Of a stretch of 64,000 bases of DNA, positions 26,228 to 34,426 are shown one piece after another (the stretch's first letter is position 1; the number at the start of each line of letters is the position of its first letter). This DNA comes from Duganella sp. Leaf126. Its GTDB lineage: Bacteria > Pseudomonadota > Gammaproteobacteria > Burkholderiales > Burkholderiaceae_D. The DNA is taken from NCBI RefSeq assembly GCF_001423125.1, contig NZ_LMNW01000034.1, forward strand, positions 198,936-262,935, given 5' to 3'. The notes under the pieces were generated by a model. It saw only the letters and a program-made list of their open reading frames with translations. It ran no database searches and had not been told where the DNA came from. A program made the translations under genes and the position numbers.

Positions 26228-27841
26228 CTAGCGCCGGTGGGGCGGCGTCAGGATGCTCGGCAGCGCCTTGGGCAGCGTTTCGGGATAGTCGCGGCTGAAA
26301 TGCAGGCCGCGGCTCTCGCGCCGCTGCAGTGCGCTGTTGACGATCAGGCTCGCGACATCGACCAGGTTGCGCAGTTCCAGCAGGTCGTGCGTGATGCGGA
26401 AGTTGCGGTAGTACTCGTCGATTTCCTCCTTGAGCAGCGCAATGCGGTGCTGGGCGCGTTCGAGCCGTTTGGTGGTGCGCACGATGCCGACATAATTCCA
26501 CATGAAGCGGCGCAGCTCGTCCCAGTTGTGGGCAATGACCACTTCCTCGTCGGCATCGGTGACGCGGCTTTCGTCCCAGTCCGGCAGGTAGGGAACTTCG
26601 CCTTTCTCTTTCGACGCGATGTCGCGTGCGCAGGCGCTGCCCACCACCACGCATTCGAGCAGCGAATTGCTGGCCAGGCGGTTGGCGCCGTGCAGGCCGG
26701 TGCAGGCGGTCTCGCCGACCGCGTACAGGCCGGGCAGATCGGTGCGCCCCTGCAGGTCGGTCACCACGCCGCCGCAGGTGTAGTGCGCAGCTGGCACGAT
26801 CGGGATCGGTTCCCTGGTGATGTCGATGCCCAGTTCCAGGCAGCGTGCATAGATGGTCGGGAAGTGCTCGATCAGCCAGTCGGCCGGTTTGTGGCTGATA
26901 TCGAGGTGGACGTAGTCGAGACCGCGCTTCTTGATCTCGAAGTCGATGGCGCGCGCGACCACGTCGCGCGGGGCCAGTTCGGCGCGGTCGTCGTGGGCCA
27001 GCATGAAGCGGGTGCCGGCTGCAGCGCCGGCTTCCGGCGGCAGCTTGAGCAGGCCGCCTTCGCCGCGGATCGCTTCGGTGATCAGGAACGACTTCGCATA
27101 CGGGTGATACAAGCAGGTCGGGTGGAACTGGATGAATTCCATGTTCGAGATGCGGCATCCCGCGCGCCAGGCCATGGCGATGCCGTCGCCGCTGGCGGTA
27201 TCGGGGTTGGTGGTGTACAGGTACACCTTGCCGGCGCCGCCGGTGGCCAGCACCGTGTGCTCGGCTGCAAACGTGTGCACCTGGGCGGTGCGCTCGTCCT
27301 GCACGTACAGGCCGTGGCATTTCGGCTGGGCGTGGCGCCGTGCGTCGGCATGGATCTTGTCGGACGTGATCAGGTCGATCGCGCAGTGGTGTTCGAACAG
27401 CGAAATATTCGCATGGGCGCGCACCTTTTGTTCGAGCGTTACCTGCACGGCGTGACCGGTGGCGTCGGCTGCGTGGATGATGCGGCGCTGGCTGTGGCCA
27501 CCCTCGCGGGTCAGGTGGAAGCCCAGTTCGGCCGTGGCGTCACGGGTAAATGGCACGCCTTGCGCGATCAGCCACTCGATCGCCTCGCGGCCGTGTTCGA
27601 CGATGAAGCGCGTGGCGCCCTCGTCGCACAGGCCGCCGCCGGCGACCAGGGTGTCGTCGATGTGCTGACTATGGCTGTCGCCGGAATCGAGCACGGCGGC
27701 GATGCCGCCTTGCGCCCAGTTGCTGGCGCCATCCTGGAGGGCGCGCTTGGAGATAATGGCGACGGTACGGGTTTCGGCGAGGTGCAGCGCGACCGAGAGG
27801 CCGGCCAGTCCGCTGCCGACGATTGCAACATCAAATTTCAT
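26228..27841 (-). CDS. nadB: L-aspartate oxidase
   Basis: NadB oxidises L-aspartate to iminoaspartate, the first step of de novo NAD synthesis, and uses FAD. The 537-residue protein has the FAD dinucleotide fold FDVAIVGSGLAGLSVALHLA, SNWAQGGIAAVLDSGDSHSQ, the capping-domain HxLTREGGHSQRRIIHAADATG segment, IQFHPT and the C-terminal helical domain. It faces nadA-nadC across the GNAT gene, so all three early NAD-synthesis enzymes sit within about 4.3 kb on converging transcripts. Confidence 0.95.
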   Translation of the reverse strand: MKFDVAIVGSGLAGLSVALHLAETRTVAIISKRALQDGASNWAQGGIAAVLDSGDSHSQHIDDTLVAGGGLCDEGATRFIVEHGREAIEWLIAQGVPFTRDATAELGFHLTREGGHSQRRIIHAADATGHAVQVTLEQKVRAHANISLFEHHCAIDLITSDKIHADARRHAQPKCHGLYVQDERTAQVHTFAAEHTVLATGGAGKVYLYTTNPDTASGDGIAMAWRAGCRISNMEFIQFHPTCLYHPYAKSFLITEAIRGEGGLLKLPPEAGAAAGTRFMLAHDDRAELAPRDVVARAIDFEIKKRGLDYVHLDISHKPADWLIEHFPTIYARCLELGIDITREPIPIVPAAHYTCGGVVTDLQGRTDLPGLYAVGETACTGLHGANRLASNSLLECVVVGSACARDIASKEKGEVPYLPDWDESRVTDADEEVVIAHNWDELRRFMWNYVGIVRTTKRLERAQHRIALLKEEIDEYYRNFRITHDLLELRNLVDVASLIVNSALQRRESRGLHFSRDYPETLPKALPSILTPPHRR

Positions 27842-28060
27842 GGTTCACATGGCTGGGTGCAGGAAGGAAGCATGACTATAGTCGATTTGCCACGGTTTGG
27901 TCACGGTTTGCTGCGATACCGGCGCTGGTGACGCAGGTTTTTGCGCTGCTTCGGGCAGCGTACGGCGCGCCTGCCGGCGGCATTGTCGAGGCGCAAAAGC
28001 CGGCGACGCCATCTTGCGATGATGGAAGCTTCCAAGATCTTCGCCTGCCGGGAGCCGATC

Positions 28061-30028
28061 GTGATCCGTATCTTCCATCACTATGTGTCGAAAATGGCCT
28101 TCCTGCTGCTGCTGACCGAAGTGCTGCTGCTGGTGACAGCTGCCCTGGCCAGTGCGCCCCTGCTGGTGCCGGGCCAGACGTTCATGCCCGATGCGCTGTA
28201 CCTGCCGGCTGCCGCGTTTGCGCTGGTGCTGGTCTTTTCGATGGGCGCGCTGGGCATGTACCAGCGACAGCACGGGCGCGAGGACCTGCACAACACGCTG
28301 CGCCGTATCCTGCCGTCGTTCCTGCTCGGTTTTTGCCTGTTCAGCCTCCTGGCCATGCTGCTGCCCGCGCCGCAGTTCGGTCGCCTGGGCAGCACGGTGT
28401 TCGTGTTCGGGGGCGCCGCCGTGCTGCTGGCGCGGCTGGTAGTCTTCACGTCCGCCAGGTCGCGCATGCTGGAGCGGCGCCTGATGATCCTCGGCGACGG
28501 CGCCGCCGCGCGCGATTGTCTGGACCTGGCAGGGAGCGCCGGCTTGCATCGCTTCCGCGTGGTGGGCTGTGTGCCGGTGGACGGCGAGCAGCGGCAAGTG
28601 CCGCCTGCCATGCTGCTGGCGCCGGAACAGTCGCTGCTGGCCCTGGCCCGGCGCCACGGCGCCGATGAAATCATCGTCTCGGTATCTGACCGCCGCAACG
28701 GCGCGTTCCCGGTACGCCAGCTGCTCGAGTGCGCGGTGGGCGGGGTGCGCGTGACCGACGCCGCCACCTTTTTCGAACGCGAAGCGTGCCAGATCCGGCT
28801 CGATTCGCTGCAGCCCAGTTATCTGATTTTCGGCGGCGGTTTCGACCAGAGCCTGTGGCGCGCCGCTGTCAAGCGCAGCTTCGACCTCGCGGCCAGCGCC
28901 TGCATCGGCGTCGCCACCATGCCGCTGATGGTGCTCACGGCGCTGGCCATCCGCCTGGAGGATGGCGGCCCGGTGTTCTACCAGCAGGAGCGGGTGGGAC
29001 GCGATAACCGCCTGTTCCAGGTGCTGAAATTCCGCAGCATGCGCATCGATGCAGAGGGCGACGGCACGCCTACCTGGGCCACCGAAGACGATCCGCGCAT
29101 CACCCGCGTGGGCCGCTGCCTGCGCAAGCTGCGGATCGACGAGCTGCCGCAAATGCTCAACGTCTTCAGGGGCGACATGAGCTTTGTCGGCCCCCGGCCC
29201 GAGCGCAGTTATTTTGTCGAGCAGCTCGGGCGCGAGATCGGCTACTACAATGTGCGGCACGTGATCAAGCCCGGCATTACGGGACTGGCGCAGGTGCGTT
29301 ATAGCTACGGCGCTTCGGTCGAGGACGCAATGCGCAAGGTGGCGGAAGCGGCCAAGATCATCGAAAACACTCAGCGCGACCTCAATATCGCGCTGATGAA
29401 CGAACTGGCCATCATTTTCGACCGGCTCGGCATCGACACGCTGGAAGTGCTGCAGGCAGCCGGCACCAAGTGGAATTTCCTGCCGTTCCGGCCCGGCCTG
29501 GTCGGCGGCCACTGTATCGGTGTCGATCCCTATTACCTGACCCACAAGGCGGAAATGCTCGGTTACCATCCGCACGTGATCCTGGCCGGGCGCCGCATCA
29601 ACGACGGCATGGCAAAATTTGTCGCAGAAAAAACCGTCAAGCAGATGGTGCAGGCGGGATTCAAGCTCAAGGGATGCCGCGTCAACGTGCTGGGCCTGAC
29701 CTTCAAGGAAAACTGCCCGGACCTGCGCAACTCCAAGGTGGCCGACATGATCCACGAGCTCGAATCGTACGGGCTGCAGGTGCACGTGCACGACCCGGTT
29801 GCCGACGGGGACGAGGCGCTGCACGAGTATGGCGTCAAACTGTCGAGCTGGGACGAATTGCCGTGCGCCGAAGCACTGATCTCGGCCGTTGCCCACGACG
29901 AACTGGGCGCGCGGCCGCTGGCACAGGTGCGCGACAAGATCGCGCCGGGCGGCTGCTTCATCGATCTCAAGTCGCAATTCGACGAATCGGTGCTGCGCGC
30001 AAGCGGCCTGTCGGTGTGGAGGCTGTGA
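28061..30028 (+). CDS. Chimera: EPS initiating sugar transferase fused to C-terminal half of a TviB-type UDP-sugar dehydrogenase
   Basis: A single open frame of 655 codons joins two unrelated enzymes. Residues 1 to about 423 are a polyprenyl-phosphate sugar transferase of the exosortase-associated EPS type: four N-terminal membrane helices, a CoA-binding-like middle, then the catalytic domain with KRSFDLAASACIGVATMPLM, YQQERVGRDNR and the IDELPQMLNVFRGDMSFVGP signature. After YSYGASVEDAMRK the last 35-40 residues expected (a DLYYIKN helix) are missing. The frame passes directly into VAEAAKIIENTQRDLNIALM, the central helix of TviB/WbpO-like dehydrogenases, and on through GGHCIGVDPYYL (catalytic Cys) to the normal C-terminus. 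The NAD-binding domain is absent. The GTG at 28061 (GGGAG ahead) matches the family start; TTG 27941 only adds a nonconserved leader. Confidence 0.85.
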   Translation: MIRIFHHYVSKMAFLLLLTEVLLLVTAALASAPLLVPGQTFMPDALYLPAAAFALVLVFSMGALGMYQRQHGREDLHNTLRRILPSFLLGFCLFSLLAMLLPAPQFGRLGSTVFVFGGAAVLLARLVVFTSARSRMLERRLMILGDGAAARDCLDLAGSAGLHRFRVVGCVPVDGEQRQVPPAMLLAPEQSLLALARRHGADEIIVSVSDRRNGAFPVRQLLECAVGGVRVTDAATFFEREACQIRLDSLQPSYLIFGGGFDQSLWRAAVKRSFDLAASACIGVATMPLMVLTALAIRLEDGGPVFYQQERVGRDNRLFQVLKFRSMRIDAEGDGTPTWATEDDPRITRVGRCLRKLRIDELPQMLNVFRGDMSFVGPRPERSYFVEQLGREIGYYNVRHVIKPGITGLAQVRYSYGASVEDAMRKVAEAAKIIENTQRDLNIALMNELAIIFDRLGIDTLEVLQAAGTKWNFLPFRPGLVGGHCIGVDPYYLTHKAEMLGYHPHVILAGRRINDGMAKFVAEKTVKQMVQAGFKLKGCRVNVLGLTFKENCPDLRNSKVADMIHELESYGLQVHVHDPVADGDEALHEYGVKLSSWDELPCAEALISAVAHDELGARPLAQVRDKIAPGGCFIDLKSQFDESVLRASGLSVWRL

Positions 30029-31101
30029 TGAACGCTTACCAGAACGGCACGCCGGCCACCGGCGCCTACCAGCGCGTGCGCGAGCAGCTGGCCCAGCAGC
30101 AATATCGCTGGGTGGTAACAGGCGTTGCCGGGTTCATCGGCTCGAACCTGTTGCAGGCCTTGCTGGAACTGGGGCAGCGGGTGGTGGGGCTCGACAATTT
30201 TTTGACCGGCTACCGCCACAACCTGGAACAGGTGCGGGAACAGGTGGGGCCCGCCATCTGGCGCAATTTCGACCTGGTCGAGGGCGATATCCGCGACGCC
30301 GCCCTGTGCCGGCGCGTCTGCGAGCGGTCGGACTACGTGCTGCACCAGGCTGCGCTGGGCTCGGTCGCGCGCTCGCTTGACGATCCGCTGCTGACCAACG
30401 AGATCAATGTCGGCGGCTTTCTCAACGTGCTCGACGGCGCGCGGCTGGCCGGCACCCGCCGCGTGGTGTACGCCGCGTCGAGCGCGACCTATGGCGACCA
30501 CCCGGCGCTGCCGAAGCAGGAGCAGCACATCGGCCGCGCGCTGTCGCCGTATGCGGTGAGCAAGCATGCCGACGAGCTGTACGCAGCGGTCTACTCCCGC
30601 AACTATGGGCAGCAATCGATCGGACTGCGCTACTTTAATGTGTTCGGACCGCGCCAGGACCCATGCGGTGCCTACGCCGCCGTGATCCCGCAATGGATAG
30701 CGGCCATGATCGGCGAACGGCCGGTGGTCATCAACGGCGACGGCGACAGCAGCCGCGACTTCTGCTACGTGGCCAACGTGGTCCAGGCCAACCTGCTGGC
30801 CGCAACGGGCGAGCTTCCCGCCGCCGCGGACCAGGTGTACAACGTGGCGCTGGGCGCCCGCACCAGCCTCAACGAGCTGTACCTGCTGTTACAGGAATTG
30901 CTGGTGGACCGCTATGCCCACCTGCGCGACCACCGTCCCGAGTACGCGGACTTCCGCGCCGGCGACGTGCGCCATTCCCAGGCCGACATCGCCAAGGCTA
31001 CCCAGTTGCTCGGCTATGCGCCGACCCACGACTTGCGGCGCGGACTGCGCCAGGCGCTGCGCTGGTATATCGAGCAGCTCGACCACGGGCGGCGCCACTA
31101 G
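30028..31101 (+). CDS. tviC: TviC/WbpP-type UDP-N-acetylhexosamine C4-epimerase
   Basis: This extended short-chain dehydrogenase has 357 residues. The NAD motif is VTGVAGFIGSNLLQALLELG. The substrate region shows YVLHQAALGSVARSLDDPL, the catalytic YAVSK and LRYFNVFGPRQDP. In Vi-antigen-like pathways TviC epimerises the product of TviB. The ATG shares a base with the stop of the upstream chimera, and GGAGG lies ahead of it. The gene looks intact, but its usual partner TviB survives only as half a protein, and no further EPS genes follow. Confidence 0.85.
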   Translation: MNAYQNGTPATGAYQRVREQLAQQQYRWVVTGVAGFIGSNLLQALLELGQRVVGLDNFLTGYRHNLEQVREQVGPAIWRNFDLVEGDIRDAALCRRVCERSDYVLHQAALGSVARSLDDPLLTNEINVGGFLNVLDGARLAGTRRVVYAASSATYGDHPALPKQEQHIGRALSPYAVSKHADELYAAVYSRNYGQQSIGLRYFNVFGPRQDPCGAYAAVIPQWIAAMIGERPVVINGDGDSSRDFCYVANVVQANLLAATGELPAAADQVYNVALGARTSLNELYLLLQELLVDRYAHLRDHRPEYADFRAGDVRHSQADIAKATQLLGYAPTHDLRRGLRQALRWYIEQLDHGRRH

Positions 31102-31258
31102 CTGGTCGCCGGGCCAGACCGCGGCATCCGCCAGCACAGCGTCGTACCTGGCCAGACGGCGGCATGGCAATCCAGCGGCTGCCGCAGCAAGTGAGTCGTC
31201 GTTGTTTCAGCGCGCAGCGGTCAGCAACGAGTTGTACCCGGCCGCAACGGCAGTAGCG
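31102..31258 (-). pseudogene. Two decayed tandem copies of the Hpt gene's 3' end
   Basis: On the minus strand the segment around 31207-31258 reads TAVAAGYNSLLTAAR then stop, and 31102-31146 reads YDAVLADAAVWPGDQ. Both resemble the authentic Hpt C-terminus TAVETEYDAVLTAAAGWLDA (about 31283-31345). DNA identity is visible too: CAGCGGTCAGCA occurs in the second copy and in the gene, and CAGCAC-GCGTCGTAC in the third copy and in the gene. This looks like repeated duplication and decay at the 3' end. I judged it by eye. Confidence 0.45.
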
Positions 31259-31261
31259 CAA

Positions 31262-31663
31262 TCAAGCCGGCGGCGCCGGCAGGGGATGGGCGTCGAGCCA
31301 GCCGGCGGCAGCGGTCAGCACCGCGTCGTACTCGGTCTCGACGGCGGTCAGCAGGGCAGGGATGGCGGCGGCGTCGCGGGCGAGGATGGCTTGTTCCAGC
31401 GCCAGCGCGGCCGTGACCAGGCGCTTGGCGCCGAGGTTGCCGATCGAGCCGCGCAGACCGTGGAAGATTTTGCCCGCTTCGGGCAGGCGACCTTCGGCCA
31501 GCGCGCTGCGGGCCAGATCGAGCGGCTCCCGGCCCGGTGCGCAGGCGTCGCGCACGATCTTGCTGACAATGGCCAGTGCCTTATCGTCGTTGCCCATGTA
31601 CTTGAGCAGCGTGGTAACCGAGAAGACATCGTCGTCGGTGTGCGACCGGGGGGTATCGGACAT
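31262..31663 (-). CDS. Hpt-domain (histidine phosphotransfer) protein
   Basis: This 133-residue protein consists almost wholly of a four-helix Hpt domain. The phosphorylatable His is in AGKIFHGLRGSIGNLGAKRL, which follows the HxLKGxxxxLGA pattern. Such proteins relay phosphate between hybrid kinases and response regulators. It carries no kinase or receiver part and no cognate partner beside it. The large hybrid kinase at 3264-7295 lacks its own Hpt domain and is a possible partner, which is inference. A 210-base stretch without coding character separates it from the alpha-E gene. Confidence 0.82.
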   Translation of the reverse strand: MSDTPRSHTDDDVFSVTTLLKYMGNDDKALAIVSKIVRDACAPGREPLDLARSALAEGRLPEAGKIFHGLRGSIGNLGAKRLVTAALALEQAILARDAAAIPALLTAVETEYDAVLTAAAGWLDAHPLPAPPA

Positions 31664-31873
31664 GCGTCACTCCTGAGTTGAAGTGCAAATGATACCGCGC
31701 CGCGCCGCAACGTCCAGCGCTCCCGTGCAAAAATCCGGCCGGATGCGCCATCCGCACCGGTTTGATGCCGGGTCGCACCAAAGATGTGCCCGGCCCGGTG
31801 CCGCCGTGCGCGCTGCCACGCCAGCGGGCGGCGCGCCGGCACCGGCACCCCGGCTGGCCCGCACGGGACGGCG

Positions 31874-32827
31874 TCAGGCCGCCAGCGGCACCAGGAAATC
31901 GCGGCTGATCCGGTTGCCCAGTTGGTTGATGTCGGCCAAAAAGCGGGTCAGCGTGTCATGCAGGCCCGCTTCGAGGATGTCGTCGATCTTGCTGAACTGT
32001 AGCGCCGCGTGCAGGCGGCCTGCCAGCCGTTCGGTATCGGCCGAGACATCGTTACGCACTTCGCGCAGGTTGTGCACGACTTCGTCCATGCAGGCCAGCA
32101 GCGAGCGTGGCATGTCGCCGCGCAACATCAGCAGCTCGGCAATGCGTGCCGGCGTGATCACGTCGCGGTATACCTTGCGATAGATCTCGAAGCCGGACAC
32201 CGAACGCAGCAGCGCACCCCAGTAATAAAAATCGCGCTGGCTCATGGTCTCGGCCCCGGCCGGCGCGGCTGTTCCGCTGTGGAACTTCACGTCCACGATG
32301 CGCGCCGTGTTGTCGGCGCGCTCCAGGAAGGTTCCCAGGCGAATGAAGTTGACGGCCTCGTCGCGGAGCATGGTGCCCAGCGTCACGCCGCGCGACAGGT
32401 GCGAGCGGTACTTGACCCATTCGAAGAACTTGCTGGGATCGTCGTCCAGCATATTGCCCTTGAGCAGCTTCTGCATGTCGAGCCAGGTCTGGTTCTGGAT
32501 TTCCCACATTTCCGTGGTCAGCGTGCCCCGTACGGCGCGCGCGTTTTCACGCGCGCCGGTCAGGCAGGAAACGATCGAGGACGGGTTGGCCGGGTCGCGC
32601 ACCATGAAGTCGATGACTTCGCGGGCGCCCGGGGTGCCGTGCTGCTGGTCGAACTGCGCCTGCAGTTCCGAGATGCCAAGGATGGCGCGCCAGACCTGCG
32701 CATTCTCGTCATCGGACTGCGGCAACATGCAGGTCTGGACATTCACGTCCAGCATGCGGGCGGTGTTCTCGGCGCGCTCGGTGTAGCGCGCCATCCAGAA
32801 CAGGTGATCGGCGGTGCGGCTTAACAT
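31874..32827 (-). CDS. Alpha-E domain protein (DUF403)
   Basis: This 317-residue, almost entirely helical protein begins MLSRTADHLFWMARYTERAE and contains AENTARMLDVN and FLERADNTARIVDVKFH, the repeated helical signature of the alpha-E family. Comparative genomics links alpha-E proteins to the adjacent circularly permuted ATP-grasp protein, often with a transglutaminase-like peptidase and the Anbu proteasome homologue, in a proposed peptide-tagging or peptide-synthesis pathway. The biochemical role is not established. It follows the ATP-grasp gene by nine bases. Confidence 0.85.
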   Translation of the reverse strand: MLSRTADHLFWMARYTERAENTARMLDVNVQTCMLPQSDDENAQVWRAILGISELQAQFDQQHGTPGAREVIDFMVRDPANPSSIVSCLTGARENARAVRGTLTTEMWEIQNQTWLDMQKLLKGNMLDDDPSKFFEWVKYRSHLSRGVTLGTMLRDEAVNFIRLGTFLERADNTARIVDVKFHSGTAAPAGAETMSQRDFYYWGALLRSVSGFEIYRKVYRDVITPARIAELLMLRGDMPRSLLACMDEVVHNLREVRNDVSADTERLAGRLHAALQFSKIDDILEAGLHDTLTRFLADINQLGNRISRDFLVPLAA

Positions 32828-32836
32828 GGTGTCTCC

Positions 32837-34267
32837 TTAGCGTTCCAAAATCCAGGTATCCTTGGTGCCGCCGCCTTGCGACGAGTTCACCACCAGCGAA
32901 CCTTCCTGCAGCGCCACGCGGGTCAGCCCGCCCGGCACCATCGAGATGGTCTTGCCCGACAGCACGAACGGGCGCAGGTCGATATGGCGAGGCGCGATAC
33001 CGTTCTCGACATACGTGGGGCAGGCCGACAGGGCCAGCGTGGGCTGGGCGATATAGCCTTCCGGCCTGGCCAGCAGGCGCTGGCGGAAGTCCTCGATCTG
33101 CTGGGCAGTCGAGGCCGGCCCCACCAGCATGCCGTAGCCGCCGGCGCCGTGCACTTCCTTGACCACCAGGTCGGGCAGGTTGGCCAGCGTGTAGGCCAGG
33201 TCCTCCTTTTTTCTGCACTGGTACGTCGGGACGTTGTTGAGGATCGGTTCCTCCGACAGGTAAAACCTGATCATGTCGGGCACGAACGGGTAGATCGACT
33301 TGTCGTCCGCCACGCCGGTACCGATCGCGTTGGCCAGCGTGACGCGGCCGGCGCGGTATGCGGCCAGCAGGCCCGGTACGCCAAGCGACGAATCGGGGCG
33401 GAACGCCAGCGGATCGAGGAAGTCGTCGTCGAGGCGGCGATAAATCACATCGACGCGCTTGGGGCCGCGCGTGGTGCGCATGTAGACGATGTTGTCGCTG
33501 ACAAACAAATCCTTGCCCTCGACCAGCTCCACGCCCATCTGCTGGGCCAGGAAGGCGTGCTCGAAATAGGCCGAGTTGTACATGCCGGGCGTCATCACCA
33601 CCACGGTCGGATCGTTGATGCCCATCGGCGCCACCGAGCGCAGGTTGTCGAGCAACATGTCGGGATAGTGATCGACCGGGGCAATCTTGTTACGGGTGAA
33701 TAGCTCCGGGAACAGCCGCATCATCATCTTGCGGTCTTCCAGCATGTACGACACGCCCGACGGCACGCGCAGATTATCTTCCAGCACGTAAAACTCGCCC
33801 TGGCCGGCACGCACGATATCGACGCCCGCGATATGGGCATAGATATCGGACGCCACATTGATGCCTTGCATTTCGGGCCGGTACTGGGCGTTCTGATACA
33901 CCTGTTCCGCCGGGATCAGGCCGGCCTTGACGATATTCTGGTCATGGTAAATATCGTGGATGAACATATTGAGCGCTTTGACGCGCTGAACCAGCCCGGC
34001 TTCCATCCGCTTCCATTCGGCAGCGGTGATGATGCGGGGGATGGTGTCGAACGGTATCAGCCGTTCGGTGCCGGCGTCGTCGCCGTAGACGGCAAAGGTA
34101 ATGCCCACCCGGCGAAAGGTGAGATCGGCCTCCGCCCGCTTGCGTTCGATGGTGTCGGGCGACTGGCGTTGCAGCCAGCCGCAGAATTCGCGGTAATGCT
34201 CCCGTACCTCGGCGCTGGCGTCATGCGCCAGCCCGTCGACGGTCATTTCATTAAAAAATTGTGCCAT
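32837..34267 (-). CDS. Circularly permuted type-2 ATP-grasp protein
   Basis: This 476-residue protein is of the DUF404/DUF407 class, predicted to be an ATP-dependent amide-bond ligase. Recognisable stretches include YGDDAGTERLIPFDTIPRII, FIHDIYHDQNIVKAGLIP, the glycine-rich VKEVHGAGGYGMLVGP loop, and the C-terminal GGLTRVALQEGSLVVNSSQG followed by GGGTKDTW. The substrate is unknown. It is the first gene of a two-gene unit with the alpha-E protein; the transglutaminase-like and Anbu genes often found beside it are absent here. Confidence 0.85.
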   Translation of the reverse strand: MAQFFNEMTVDGLAHDASAEVREHYREFCGWLQRQSPDTIERKRAEADLTFRRVGITFAVYGDDAGTERLIPFDTIPRIITAAEWKRMEAGLVQRVKALNMFIHDIYHDQNIVKAGLIPAEQVYQNAQYRPEMQGINVASDIYAHIAGVDIVRAGQGEFYVLEDNLRVPSGVSYMLEDRKMMMRLFPELFTRNKIAPVDHYPDMLLDNLRSVAPMGINDPTVVVMTPGMYNSAYFEHAFLAQQMGVELVEGKDLFVSDNIVYMRTTRGPKRVDVIYRRLDDDFLDPLAFRPDSSLGVPGLLAAYRAGRVTLANAIGTGVADDKSIYPFVPDMIRFYLSEEPILNNVPTYQCRKKEDLAYTLANLPDLVVKEVHGAGGYGMLVGPASTAQQIEDFRQRLLARPEGYIAQPTLALSACPTYVENGIAPRHIDLRPFVLSGKTISMVPGGLTRVALQEGSLVVNSSQGGGTKDTWILER

Positions 34268-34380
34268 ATCGAACTGTCCCCTGATGAGTGCGTACTAGTT
34301 ATATCAAGAAACATGCCAGAGGGACTGCACGATTGTGGTGCGGTAAAAAGCAGCGGTCCCATTTCGAGGGCCCGAAAACA

Positions 34381-34409
34381 AAAAAGCACGCGGCAGGCGC
34401 GTGCTTTTT
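34381..34409 (-). terminator. Rho-independent terminator after the PRC-barrel gene
   Basis: AAAAAGCACGC and GCGTGCTTTTT pair perfectly (11 pairs) around a seven-base loop. On the minus strand the T-run continues (TTTTTTGTTTT), so it ends the PRC-barrel transcript 17 bases after its stop. Confidence 0.85.
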
Positions 34410-34426
34410 GACGAGAAATAAGACAG

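Noticed and set aside
27874..27883. GACTATAGTC palindrome upstream of nadB as an operator
   Set aside because: It is a perfect ten-base palindrome that contains a weak -10-like TATAGT on the minus strand, but no -35 lies at the right distance and no known NAD-repressor motif is matched.
27845..29977. A 710-codon minus-strand frame opposite the chimeric EPS gene
   Set aside because: The plus strand has recognisable transferase and dehydrogenase motifs throughout; the antisense product has none.
31112..31165. GGCCAGAC-GCGGCAT repeated about 38 bases apart, considered as a small repeat array or CRISPR-like unit
   Set aside because: There are only two imperfect copies, and both fall within the decayed Hpt-end duplications, which explain them.
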